A stretch of DNA of 19,283 bases from Conoideocrella luteorostrata (GCA_032433595.1 JASWJB010000528.1:1-19283); one strand, 5' to 3'. Shown: positions 8,263-16,549, numbered from the stretch's first letter. Notes: generated by a model from the sequence alone, not told the origin. A program made the numbers and translations.

Positions 8263-8552
8263 ATCAAATGAATTGAATACTTTGTTTATATTTTATCGAT
8301 TGGATAGCGATGGCGGCGGCATAGTGTTTATCCGCATGCGCATCCCTTCCAGACAACATCCGAGGTGGACCCCCATGCTGCGTTATGTTACTATTCAGGC
8401 CTTGTATGCCCGTACCTTTGTGAACCTTGTGGCCTGATCCTGTAATCTAATCTTGTCATCAGGCCTTGTGATAATGCCCTGTGACCTTGCTAGCTATTCA
8501 CGGCACTGATGGTCCAGACGAGCATCTGTATCTCTCGTCTCAACACCACTAT
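8263..8552 (+). other. Stretch after the orphan promoter; one intron-like segment
   Basis: No coding region recognised. Bases 8404-8462 have the shape of a 59-nt intron (GTATGC donor, ATCTAAT branch-like motif, ATCAG acceptor). They sit between two copies of the direct repeat CAGGCCTTGT (8396-8405 and 8460-8469). A spliced non-coding transcript is possible but not shown. Confidence 0.3.
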
Positions 8553-8985
8553 CCCCAGCCCGCCGTACTACGTACATACACACGCTTGGACAAGCCTTCT
8601 TTTACCTGGTTGTCTTGCTGTGAAGGAATCAGACACAAATCATGTACGCCCTGCCACAAGCCCCAACCCGGGGTGAAGGATTTTGGCGGATCACGGCTTC
8701 GCTTTTTACAGGACCTTTTGCAAGGCTTGTACACGTATGCAAGTGAGCGGGTGTGTGCGGTCTTGGTCTGGGCCTGGTAATAGGGGCTCGCACGCAGCTC
8801 GCCACCCAGCGCCCGCAGCGGCACCAAACCTGACGCAATCGATGCAGAAAAGCCCGGCGCACACGATGCAGTTGAAAAGAATGGCGATACGAGGCACTCC
8901 CGGGGCGCGCGGCCACTCTGCGGCGGGCAGCGCACAAAATGCCGGCGGGATGGGTGGTTTTTCGCTCGCGTTGTGAGAAAAAGGA
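8553..8985 (-). repeat. R2 dispersed repeat, inverted copy
   Basis: Read on the - strand, this ~430-bp block matches 17085-17510. It starts TTCTCACAACGCGAGCGAAA, passes TTTTGTGCGCTGCCCGCCGC and CCGCTGCGGGCGCTGG, and ends near GTACGGCGGGCTGGG. Open frames in the two copies are not conserved as protein, so it is treated as a non-coding repeat, perhaps a retroelement or promoter-containing fragment. Confidence 0.8.
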
Positions 8986-9240
8986 GAAGAACGGTAAGCG
9001 GAAAAGGGAGTCGACCGTGGGCCGTCTCCCTTTACTAGGATGGAGACCTTGCAGCAACTACTCTACTAGATAGAGTAATTACTCCAAGAGTCGTTAGTCC
9101 TAGTAAAGGGAGACGGCCCCCAGTCAACTCCCTTTTCCGCTTAACGTTCTTCTCCTTTTTCTCACAACGCGAGCGAAAAATCACCCATCCCGCCGGCATT
9201 TTGTGCGCTGCCCGCCGCAGACTTGCCGCGCGCCCCGAGA
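8898..9240. repeat. Large palindrome, 143-bp arms around a 57-base loop
   Basis: Arms 8898-9040 and 9098-9240 are reverse complements, with roughly nine mismatches and no net indel. The loop is 9041-9097. The outer parts of the arms are the start of R2 (TTCTCACAACGCGAGCG, TTTTGTGCGCTGCCCGCCGC). The inner parts add GGAAAAGGGAGT and GGCCGTCTCCCTTTACTAGG, which are not in the R2 copy at 17.1 kb. The transcript would fold into a very long hairpin. Confidence 0.85.
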
Positions 9241-9340
9241 GCGGCCTGCTTGGCATTGCATCGTGCTCTCTGCGCTCTTGCGAGTCTTTTGCGCCAGATT
9301 TCGTGCCGGTTGGAGCGCTGGCGGCCGAGCTATAGCTTTT
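9098..9340 (+). repeat. R2 dispersed repeat, partial + copy
   Basis: This stretch forms the right arm of the palindrome and continues past it with TTTTGCGCCAGATTTCGTGCC and GGAGCGCTGG, as in the R2 copy at about 17220-17255. The rest of R2 is missing and the sequence passes into R5. Confidence 0.7.
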
Positions 9341-9369
9341 TAGCTAAATGTACGCCAGGCATTCCATTT

Positions 9370-9565
9370 TATGCCTTGATTCTAACCGTACCTTGTGCGC
9401 TGGGTTCCTGTGCACCTTTTGCGCCGGGTTTGGTCTTGTTTCATGGTGTTGTTGTTGTGTTGTGCTGCGGTGTGGTGTTGTGTGCGGCTTGCAAGCCCCT
9501 GACGCTGGCCCGATTACGACCAAGAACACGGGTTTTAGCAGGTTACGCACTAAGGATTATATGTA
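9370..9565 (+). repeat. R5 degenerate repeat unit
   Basis: CCTTGTGCGCTGGGTTC, CACCTTTTGCGCCGGGTTTG, GTGTTGTGCTGCGGTGTGGT, GCTTGCAAGCCCCTGACG and AGCAGGTTACGCAC match units of the array at 14720-15180. No gene seen. Further right, TACCCTATGAG (9590-9600) and CTCATAGGGTA (9661-9671) form a short inverted repeat. Confidence 0.65.
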
Positions 9566-9672
9566 GGGCATTCACTCTTTCTGTATTATATACCCTATGA
9601 GTTTCTGCATCTTTTGCACTTTAACCACTTCATCATCTTTGTCAGATTACCTTACAATGTCTCATAGGGTAC

Positions 9673-9755
9673 TGTCACAGGAAAATATGAGCCTATTTAA
9701 GGGTCATAACTACACATGAAAAGTGGCCTCTGGCTACGCCATTTTTTGTGTGACA
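9673..9755. mobile_element. 83-bp mini-element with TGTCACA ends and perfect 5-bp TSD
   Basis: TGTCACA (9673-9679) and TGTGACA (9749-9755) are the same termini as R1, and the first 12 bases (TGTCACAGGAAA) are identical to the R1 copies. Both sides carry GGTAC (9668-9672 and 9756-9760). The interior is unrelated to R1 by eye. It is either a small internally replaced relative or a separate non-autonomous element using the same integration machinery. Confidence 0.75.
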
Positions 9756-9760
9756 GGTAC

Positions 9761-9885
9761 GATGCTTCCTGCAGCGCCTACACGTTTTCCGATAATTGAG
9801 TCTTTCAACAAGCTTGTCAACTGACTTGCAATACCTGATGCTTCTCGCAGCGCTGTATATCTTCCGAGGAGGACACCAGTCCTTA
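9761..9885 (+). repeat. R3 minisatellite fragment
   Basis: Matches R3 units (GATGCTTCCTGCAGCGCC, TTGAGTCTTTCAACAAGCTT, GACTTGCAATACCTGATGCTTCTC). It begins directly after the GGTAC duplication of the mini-element, so that element may also have inserted at or beside an R3 unit. Confidence 0.7.
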
Positions 9886-9969
9886 TAGTCTACTTCTTTA
9901 ATTCTTTAAATAAGAAGACCTGAAGGACGTTAGTGTCCTTCTCAGAAAACGCCTTACAGTCTCCTCCTT

Positions 9970-10110
9970 TTTCTGCTCACACCCGCTCACCATTGCGTAG
10001 AGTATGTACATATACACGCCTTGCAAAGGGTCCTGTGAAAAGCGAAACCGTGGTCCGGCAAAATCCCAAGGCTCAAAGCGCCCTCCGCGGCCCATCACGC
10101 CAGGTTAGGG
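9970..10110 (+). repeat. R2 middle-part fragment
   Basis: ACCCGCTCACC, CCTTGCAAAGGGTCCTGTGA, AAAGCGAAACCGTGGTCCGG and CAAAATCCC match the central part of R2 (compare the - strand of 8650-8760). The sequence leaves R2 near GGCTTGTGGCAG at about 10110. From 10111 to 10573 no repeat or gene is recognised; a weak + frame of 73 codons begins with GTG. Confidence 0.65.
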
Positions 10111-10573
10111 CTTGTGGCAGTGGCAGTTGAACAGGGCGTACATACTGTCTCCAACGTCATGCCGAACACTGACGTCTTGGTCCGTCAGCAACACCTTTGA
10201 TCGAGTCTTCACGTTGCCGGGAAACTATGCAGCACCTGTACCTGGCTTTATGTTCCGGTCGCTGAAGGACCATATAGCAGGGTCACGACACCCCTTCAGA
10301 GGGCCTCAATCAAGTCAGAACATCATCCATTAACATCACTGCTCACACTCTTCCACATACTCAAATTCATCTATTCCTGCTAATTTCCACGGTTGAAAAT
10401 TGCTCTCCTCTTACTTTTCAAGGCACACAACCCAGCCCTCTCTCTCTGTATACTGACGTCCCTCCATCACCAGCACCAGGAACATGTGTGAAAAACCTCG
10501 GACCGTGTCTTGGGAACTTTATTCTGCGGGCTAGCATCGCTGATCGGACATCTCGCCAGCACACGCCATGTCA

Positions 10574-11387
10574 TCAGTCACACAAGTAGCACTCGCAGTC
10601 CCACATTCCCGTGCAGTTCTCTGTTTTCTCCTTGTCCCGTCTAGGCTGTGCTGGGACTGGGCCTGGGATTTCCTCCTTGTCCCGTCTAGGTGGTAATGGG
10701 ACTGGGTCTGGGGGTGGGACTCTCCCAATCATCCCCCGAGCCTTTTGATCCATCTTCTCTATCCATTTGGCTTTCTGGGACTTGAAGTCGGACCAAAATC
10801 TTTCTTCAACATTCTTCTCCAGCCATGATGCATGCTCGAAGGTTTCTAAGAACCGAAAAGCGTCATCCGATAGCCGTACACAGGCATAAAGGTCCGACCT
10901 GATGGCCCGGCGGTATTCGGCGTCACTAACCTCGCGAGGCACTGTTTCTAGCCAATCTTTTAGCGTAAACGGAATTTTCTTTAGTCTCTTTCGTATCTTG
11001 GAGGGTAGGGCTTCGGAAAGAGATACACTACATGGCCAAACGTCAACTAAACGACAAGCATGCTGCAACATAAAGACGAGTTTCTTACAGCGAATCCCCT
11101 GTCCACCGATACCATAGGACAGGTATGTCATCATCATTACCGCCAGGATTTTCGCCGTGATCGACAAGGAAATAGCATGTCCGGTTGTCGAACCCAAACT
11201 GAGCATTGTATGACGTAAAGCGATCACGGCGAAAATCGCTTGCCCGGTTCCAGTGTTGCTGGCTAATGACATTTCTGATGAAGTTGGTTTTTCCTAAATA
11301 TCCATCGCCTGGCACAAGGTGCGTTGCCGTTATGACCAGTATCCGGACAGGCGTCATTGGCTCCTCTTGCTCTTCTTTCTTCTCCAT
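10574..11387 (-). CDS. Two-exon protein with P-loop-like motif and proline-rich tail
   Basis: Exon 1 is 11387-11089 and exon 2 is 11027-10574. The 61-nt intron (11088-11028) has GTAAGA, a GTTGAC branch-like motif and TAG, and joins the frames cleanly to give 250 residues. The ATG at 11387 sits in GCCATGG; an upstream GTG in frame is not needed. Residues 14-19 (VRILVI) look like a strand and GDGYLGKT (27-34) fits the Walker A pattern GxxxxGK[ST], suggesting nucleotide binding. No clear Walker B or GTPase DxxG motif was found, so the fold is unproven. The C-terminal part has a charged helix, a 15-residue duplication around PPRRDKE (45-nt DNA repeat, 10630-10690), and ends in CECYLC, a possible metal site. 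TATAAAT lies about 48 bases upstream. Family not recognised. Confidence 0.75.
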
Positions 11388-11434
11388 GGCTGCCGAGGCA
11401 CGCACGACCGGTCTTTACCTCGAGAGCAGAGAGG

Positions 11435-11441
11435 ATTTATA
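11435..11441 (-). promoter_or_regulatory. TATA box of the P-loop-like gene
   Basis: TATAAAT reads on the - strand 48 bases before the ATG at 11387, a usual spacing for a short leader. A GAGGTAAAGACC stretch follows on the way to the start. Confidence 0.5.
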
Positions 11442-11566
11442 GAGGAGAGGCAGGCTTGCGTTCATTTAGGGGGGGGGTTAGAGTCATGTGGTGACTGCTT
11501 TGGCAAACTACTCTGTAGCAGAGCCTCATTTGTTCAGCACGTGACACGCAACAGCGGATTTTCAAT

Positions 11567-11657
11567 CATGCAACAACGACTAAGCCAAAAGCAGACGAAG
11601 TACCTTGCCCGCCGCCACACACCAAAAAAATACCTCTTGTGTTTTTGCGTGCGTCTG
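11567..11657 (+). repeat. Left arm of a ~90-bp inverted repeat pair
   Basis: CATGCAACAACGACTAAGCC, AAAAGCAGACGAAGTACCTT and GCCCGCCGCCACACACCAA recur inverted at 13255-13343 with only a few differences. Flanks show no target duplication that I can see. It lies 180 bp upstream of the P-loop-like gene's start codon. Confidence 0.8.
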
Positions 11658-13254
11658 GCGTAATGACTAGCAGCATAATTTTCACCCTCGCGCATCACCC
11701 TTGTGGATGATACCACTTATACACTCCCTGTGTCAGAGACTACTGTTTGTAAGGGCATTCAGAGGCCACGTGACGTCGTGAATCTAGTGATGCACCTTAG
11801 CGTATTGGAGGAGAGTATTATGCAGCTAGCAAACGCTTCACTGCAAGTAGGGAAGGAGGAGACCAGATTGTTAGAAGGCCAGAGATTAAGACTGTTCATA
11901 ATATAGTGCCACCTTGTTACTAAGAAGCTACGAATACTTTGGAAGTCTTGTCTATTACTCTGCATTACCAGTACCCAAGTCGTGACACCCTGCAATAGGT
12001 AATGCCCTTGTTGAGGGAGCTTGCTGTGATCTTGCTGCCGTAGCTGCTAGGTATGGTGATCAATAGAGTTATCTATAACAATGTTGGGGCCCAAAGACTA
12101 GGTTAAGATTGAAGCTTTTGGTGATGTGTTGTGCGTTGAAAAGTGCGTTGAAAAGTGCATTGCGAGCATGCCGTTGCCGACCGATTGAAGGCGTTGAAAG
12201 TAGCGTGTAGCGTGCACGCGTTCAGGGGCCGGTGACGGGATTAAAAACTTAGAAGGTACCTACTCCCCTGTCTTAGCGGGTGGGGTACCTAGCATGTTTG
12301 TGGTTAGGTTGACCTGCATATTTGTTTTCGAGCCCGATATATTTGGTTGCCCGCATTAACACAGGGAGCTTTGCTGGCGATGTTATTATTAGTAAGCGTA
12401 GCCGGAGGTAGGGGCAAAAGGAGAGGAAAGGCGGCATAAGCTTATAAAGCTAAAGATACACGAATTCAAGAGCTTTAATTAAAGAGCGCGGGATTCATTA
12501 AGGCGCTCTAAGCCTCACAAAAACGCAACGCATATAGTGTTGTCGCACCGCCCGACCCACTATCACCAACCCCCCATGATGCCCTCTTGGCCGGCACTAT
12601 AGCCTGTTCTAAATAGTAGTTTCCTATTTATAACATTAGAGGGATATGAATTTACGCTAAATTCTTGTACTACACAATGTTATTTACAGTCTTAGAGTAG
12701 TTATAATCCAGGTCCTAGCCAGCCTGATGTGGGGAATTCTCCAGCAGCGCGCCGGTGTGACGGCTGTGGTTGGTTCCCAAGGGATAAACCTGGTCGTGGT
12801 TTATGTTGGCAGAGACTATAGGGCGTCGTACGTTCCGAGCAAAGAGATGTCACGTCGCAATGGTTTAGATGATTAATAGATGCAGGTAAATAATTGTAAT
12901 AATTGAATGACTGTTGAAGACTGACTATCTAAGATATCTAAAGAGTGTAATTTAGTGGTGCTTATATAGCGTGCGGTTCACTGGAAGACCGAGTGAACCT
13001 TTATCGTGTCTTCGAGCGGTTCACTGTTAGTTCACGGTGAACACGTAGTAACCCTTGTACGGTTCACTAATGCTTCGCGGTGAACCTAAGTGAACTATAC
13101 CCTCTATTACAGACCATGCCTAATTCCGTTCTTGTAGTCACGTGTGGTAGTGGGGGTTTGGCGTCCCATGGCCAGCTTTCCTGCAGCCCGCTAGACAGGG
13201 TCGTAACAGCCGGCAGTTATACGGAGTACAATTAATTGAATTCTCACGCGGGTG
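11658..13254. other. 1.6-kb region between inverted repeats, no confident gene
   Basis: A + frame (about 11680-11906) reads like protein (MHLSVLEESIMQLANASLQV, an amphipathic helix) but has no ATG at its left end and no splice partner that I can find, so it may be a coding relic. GCGTTGAAAAGT is tandemly repeated at 12134-12157. A GGTACC pair (12256 and 12284) frames a C-rich stretch. The only strong structure is the GGTTCAC cluster near 13 kb. Confidence 0.4.
12975..13095. repeat. Cluster of eight GGTTCAC/GTGAACC motifs
   Basis: Copies in 121 bp: GGTTCAC at 12975, 13018 and 13061; GTGAACC at 12993 and 13080; a palindrome GTTCACGGTGAAC at 13030-13042 (two half-sites); GTGAAC at 13090. Orientations alternate, giving several possible hairpins and paired half-sites. 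A TATATAG lies just upstream (12963-12969). It could be a protein-binding array (transcription factor or transposase subterminal sites). Confidence 0.75.
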
Positions 13255-13343
13255 CAGATGCACGCAAGAACACAAGGTATTTTCTTGGTGTGTGGCGGCG
13301 GGCAAGGTACTTCGTCTGCTTTTGGCTTAGTCGCTGTTGCATG
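13255..13343 (-). repeat. Right arm of the ~90-bp inverted repeat pair
   Basis: Reverse complement of 11567-11657, ending GTTGCATG at 13336-13343. It sits about 40 bp beyond the stop of the zinc-finger gene. Together the arms could be terminal inverted repeats of a 1.78-kb element (11567-13343), but no transposase frame lies between them. Confidence 0.8.
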
Positions 13344-13384
13344 CAAAACCAATTATAAAGCAGCCCGAGAGGCCCAAAGCTTAA

Positions 13385-13765
13385 CTAGAATGCTTTGCTA
13401 ACGCAAGTGCAAGCCCTCCATTTGACAATGGTACGAGTGTACCATGCCTTGCCATTTCCTCCGCATGCTGTGCATTTAACTGTGTTAGGTTGGTAACCCC
13501 ACCAATCACAGTCCATACACCCGACATCCTGGCAGGCACAACTCTCGCTTACATGTTTATCCCCCCAACAATTCCTACACGTCCCGAAAACTACTTCCTT
13601 GTCCCGATAACGTTCAGTTCCAGTCCCATTACAGATGTCGCAGCTCCTATCACCGCGATGTTGACGTTCATCAGCCCCGCTCCCCCAGCTACCTCCTGAG
13701 CTATATCCGGAGCTAGAGCTAGAGCTAGATCTACGCTCTGTGCGGCCGCGCGACGAAGAAGGCAT
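13385..13765 (-). CDS. Small CxxCxGxG-type zinc-finger protein
   Basis: This is one open frame of 126 residues from ATG (13765) to the stop at 13385. Residues 1-40 are Ser/Arg/Gly-rich and probably disordered. From residue ~42 there are paired cysteine motifs: CDICNGTGT, CRNCWGDKH, CACQDVGCMDC, CTACGGNGK and CTC. The CxxCxGxG pattern is that of the DnaJ/Hsp40 central zinc domain and its relatives, which bind two zinc ions and aid folding or disulfide work. There is no J domain, so it is not a co-chaperone of the normal kind. A canonical 52-nt intron (13822-13771: GTAAGT, AACTAAT, ACAG) lies in the 5'UTR six bases before the ATG, which supports real transcription. The exact role is unknown. 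Confidence 0.75.
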   Translation of the reverse strand: MPSSSRGRTERRSSSSSSSGYSSGGSWGSGADERQHRGDRSCDICNGTGTERYRDKEVVFGTCRNCWGDKHVSESCACQDVGCMDCDWWGYQPNTVKCTACGGNGKAWYTRTIVKWRACTCVSKAF

Positions 13766-13770
13766 TGTGT

Positions 13771-13822
13771 CTGTTTTGAAATATTAGTTTTAGATAAAGA
13801 CTTGAAATAAATAGTAACTTAC
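13771..13822 (-). other. 5'UTR intron of the zinc-finger gene
   Basis: On the - strand GTAAGT begins at 13822, AACTAAT lies about 12 bases before the end, and ACAG ends at 13771. The upstream exon has no ATG in the ~100 bases I read, so the intron is taken as untranslated. Leader introns of this kind often raise expression in fungi. Confidence 0.6.
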
Positions 13823-13829
13823 ACGGTTG

Positions 13830-14446
13830 TTGCTAGACCAGAACTGCTGTTGAGTAAGGATTCGTTCTTTCTAGAAGAGCTTCAGGTTGAAAATAGGAAG
13901 TAAGGGACTAGGATTGAACACCAATATGTTCTACGGAGGTTGCTATTAAAAGTTATGTCCTGAGCAAATTTCCGCCAAATCGGATTAGGACTAGCTATAT
14001 GCTAATTTGCCTCTCTTTATATTCGTTTCCACTGTCTAATTCTATGAAAACCCGTACGTGCCGTGCCGTACAAGGCGCTTAATCCAGGTCTGAATTAGCT
14101 CTTAAGGCATTTTATCCCAGCAGGTCTTCTAAGCCTAAATAGTTTGTCGACCCAAAAGGCACACCCAACACTCACATATACTGTGGTCTAACACACCCAG
14201 CAACGCTCTGTAAACTTTCGTGAAAGGCTTCTCGCAAAGGCCTCCCGTACTTCGTAGTGACCTTTCTCTTGCCGAGATCAAATAGTCTTGCCGGTTGCTT
14301 GCCTCTTGTGGAGCAACTGCGCACTACAATTATGCAAAATTAATAAATAAACGTGTGAGGCACAATATGGCAGTAGCTTAGGAATTAGAATTAAAGTCCA
14401 ATATTCATACCAATTAATGCCGCCGCGTTGGCTACGGGATAGCTTA
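13830..14446. other. AT-rich intergenic stretch, nothing recognised
   Basis: I see no gene, repeat family or strong splice pair here. The first ~130 bases are presumed leader and promoter of the zinc-finger gene. Bases 14330-14352 contain an ATTAATAAATAAA stretch that could serve as a polyadenylation region on the + strand. Confidence 0.3.
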
Positions 14447-14616
14447 CCTGTTGATTTTTGTCACTTCTACTCTGGCTTCCTGCCGGGCTTGCCTCGTAGG
14501 CCAAGTCTTTGAATTTGTGTTATAAACTCCCACTGCTCCTTTATTTCAGGCTCTATCTCTTAATTTAAGGCCTCAATTGCCTTCTCAGCTGCCTTGTGTT
14601 CTTGGGCAGTCTCTGG
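14447..14616 (-). pseudogene. Stop-riddled coding relic
   Basis: On the - strand one frame reads as charged, helix-forming protein (EHKAAEKAIEALN, EIEPEIKEQWEFITQIQR, GLRGKPGRKPE) but is cut by TAA, TAG and TGA. Each stop is one C-to-T change from a plausible Gln or Arg codon (CAA, CAG, CGA). The frame ends at a good donor, CAG|GTAAGC (14447/14446). Family not recognised. I take it as a small exon relic with a pattern like repeat-induced mutation. Confidence 0.45.
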
Positions 14617-14719
14617 AGACTAGCAATGACAAGGACCCTTCCTATCATAGGAAAAAGACCCCTAAAACATAAACTCTGAAGCACCCTTCCATCTCTCATA
14701 AATACAGCTACGCTAAATG

Positions 14720-15180
14720 GCCTCTGCCTTCTGCCGCTAAATTGTGTTGTGCTGTATTGTTGCGGCTGTAAGCCCCCCCCTTATCGCTGAATTCCCGACC
14801 AAGCAGGTTTTTCGTAGATTGCGCACCAGATGTTTGTCTCGTGCCCTGGTTTCTATTGCACCTTGTGCGCTTAGGCTCTTGAGCATCTTTTGCGCTGGGG
14901 TTTTGCTCTGTCCGGTGTGCTAGTTGTGCTGTGTTGCATGCTGCATGTTGCTTACAAGCACGCCCCTGACCGAGACTAAGCACGGTTTCTGGCAGCTTGC
15001 GCATCACATGTTACAGGTAAGGCGCTACCTTTTATTTTATTATGTGCGCCGCAATTTGCTGCATCTTTAACCTAGTTTTCTCTGTATCTTGTGGGCTGGT
15101 TGCTGTGCGGTGTGGTTGTGTTACCCTTGCTGTGTTACTTACCAGCCCCGACCAAGCCCTGCTGTTCTTGCGTAGGCAGC
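14720..15180 (+). repeat. R5 tandem array, ~190-bp units
   Basis: Two to three degenerate units repeat TTGTGTTGTGCTG, GCTTGTAAGCCCC, GACCAAGCA, GTTTTTCGTAGATTGCGCA, CACCTTGTGCGCT and TCTTTTGCGCTGGG. The last unit (15090-15180) runs straight into the R4 triplet array, the same join seen inverted at 4336-4497. Confidence 0.7.
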
Positions 15181-16549
15181 ATTACCATCAGCATCATCAT
15201 TATCATCATTATCACCAGCAGTAGCAGCAGCATCATTATCATCATCATCACCAGCAACGACATTATTATCATTTCCCTTTCGTGAGTGCTGACTTTTCCC
15301 CTCTCTCGAGTGCTGACTTTTCGTCAGTCCCGAGCACCGACTTTTCCCCTCTGCCGACCGCTCCATCATCATCAGCACAACGGCATCATCATCATCAGCA
15401 GCGACGACATCATCAACATCATCATTAGTAGCAGCAGCGGTGGCCGCATCATCATTATACTCAGCAGTAGCGGCATCATCATCATCGGCATCGTCATCAG
15501 CGGCGGCATCATTATTGGCAGCAGCAGCATCGTCATCGGCAGTAGCGACAGCAATATCTCCAGCAGCAGCAGCAGCATTTTTTGCGTGGGCAGTAACATC
15601 CTTATCACCAGCAACGGCATCATCAGCAGCAGCGGCGGCGGCATCATCATCATCAGCACCATCAGCAGCAGCTGACTGGTCCATCTCCTAAGTGCCAGCT
15701 TTTCCCCTCTCCCGAGTGCTGGCCTTTTCCTCTCTCCCGAGTGCTGACTTTTCCCTTGTCCAGAGTGCCAACTTTTCCCCTCTCCCAAGTCCTGACAGCG
15801 ACAGCGGCATCATCAGCAGCGGCAGCAGCAGCATCTGACTCTCCCCCTCCCGACCGTTACCGTCGTGACCAGAATCTGGGCCGAAATGGTGACCTGTGGC
15901 CAACATCATTGTCACCAGCAGCAACATCCTCATCAGCAGCAGCAGCAACATTTCTTACGTGGACAGAATATCCTCATCAGCAGCAACGACATCATCATCA
16001 TCGGCAGCAAGCAGCAGCGACATTTCTTGCGTGGACAGCACATCATCATCAGCAGCAGCAGCATTATTTGACTTTTCCCCCGACCGACCGCTACTATCTT
16101 GACCAGAATCCGGCCTGTGGCCATCATCAGCAGCAGCATCGACATTTCTTTCGTGGGCGGAACATCATCATCAGCAACGGCATCACCGTCAGCAGCGGCA
16201 TCGTCACCACCACCAGCAGCAGCGACACTTCTTGCGTGGGCAGCAACATCCTCATCACCGGCAACGGCATCACTAGCAGCAGCATCGTCATCACCAGCAG
16301 CAGCAACATTACTTACGTGGGCAGAACATCCTCATTAGCAGCAGCGACATCGTTATCAGAAGCAGCAGCAGCAGCAACGGCAACATCATCATCATCATCA
16401 TCAGGTGACATTTTCTCCCCCCGACCGCTACTATCGTCGCTAGAATTCTAACCTGTGGCCATCATCAGCAGCAGCGGCGGCATCATCGGCATTAGCAGCA
16501 GCAGCATCTGACTTTTTCACCTTCCAGCCGCTACTACCGTGACCAGAAG
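15180..16549 (+). repeat. R4 triplet-rich higher-order repeat array (copy B)
   Basis: Same make-up as 350-1470: CAT/CAG/CGG/AAC triplets with anchor 1 (GCGTGGGCAGCAACATCCTC-like) near 15580, 15950, 16025, 16145, 16230 and 16310. Anchor 2 (GACCGCTACTATCGTGACCA-like) is near 15855, 16085, 16415 and 16520, and short GAGTGCTGACTTTTCCCC repeats are near 15290-15350 and 15700-15790. The long frames here, up to 236 codons, are low-complexity and occur in several frames at once, so I do not call them genes. Confidence 0.85.

Noticed and set aside
8549..9057. Frames in the R2 region as genes
   Set aside because: The copy at 17.1 kb breaks these frames by small indels and shows no protein-level conservation, so R2 is treated as a repeat.
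10574..11272. The 232-codon single frame as the whole P-loop-like protein
   Set aside because: Its first ~80 codons overlap, out of frame, the exon that carries GDGYLGKT. Splicing 11089 to 11027 removes a canonical intron and gives a better product.
12911..13110. A second solo LTR (TGTTGAAG...TATTACA) around the GGTTCAC cluster
   Set aside because: No 5-bp flanking duplication matches and no second copy is in the window.
15139..16451. Long frames (181 and 236 codons) in the R4 array as Asp/Ala- or Ser-rich proteins
   Set aside because: Several frames on both strands are open at once because triplet repeats lack stops. There is no start context, splice signal or non-repetitive segment to support a protein.
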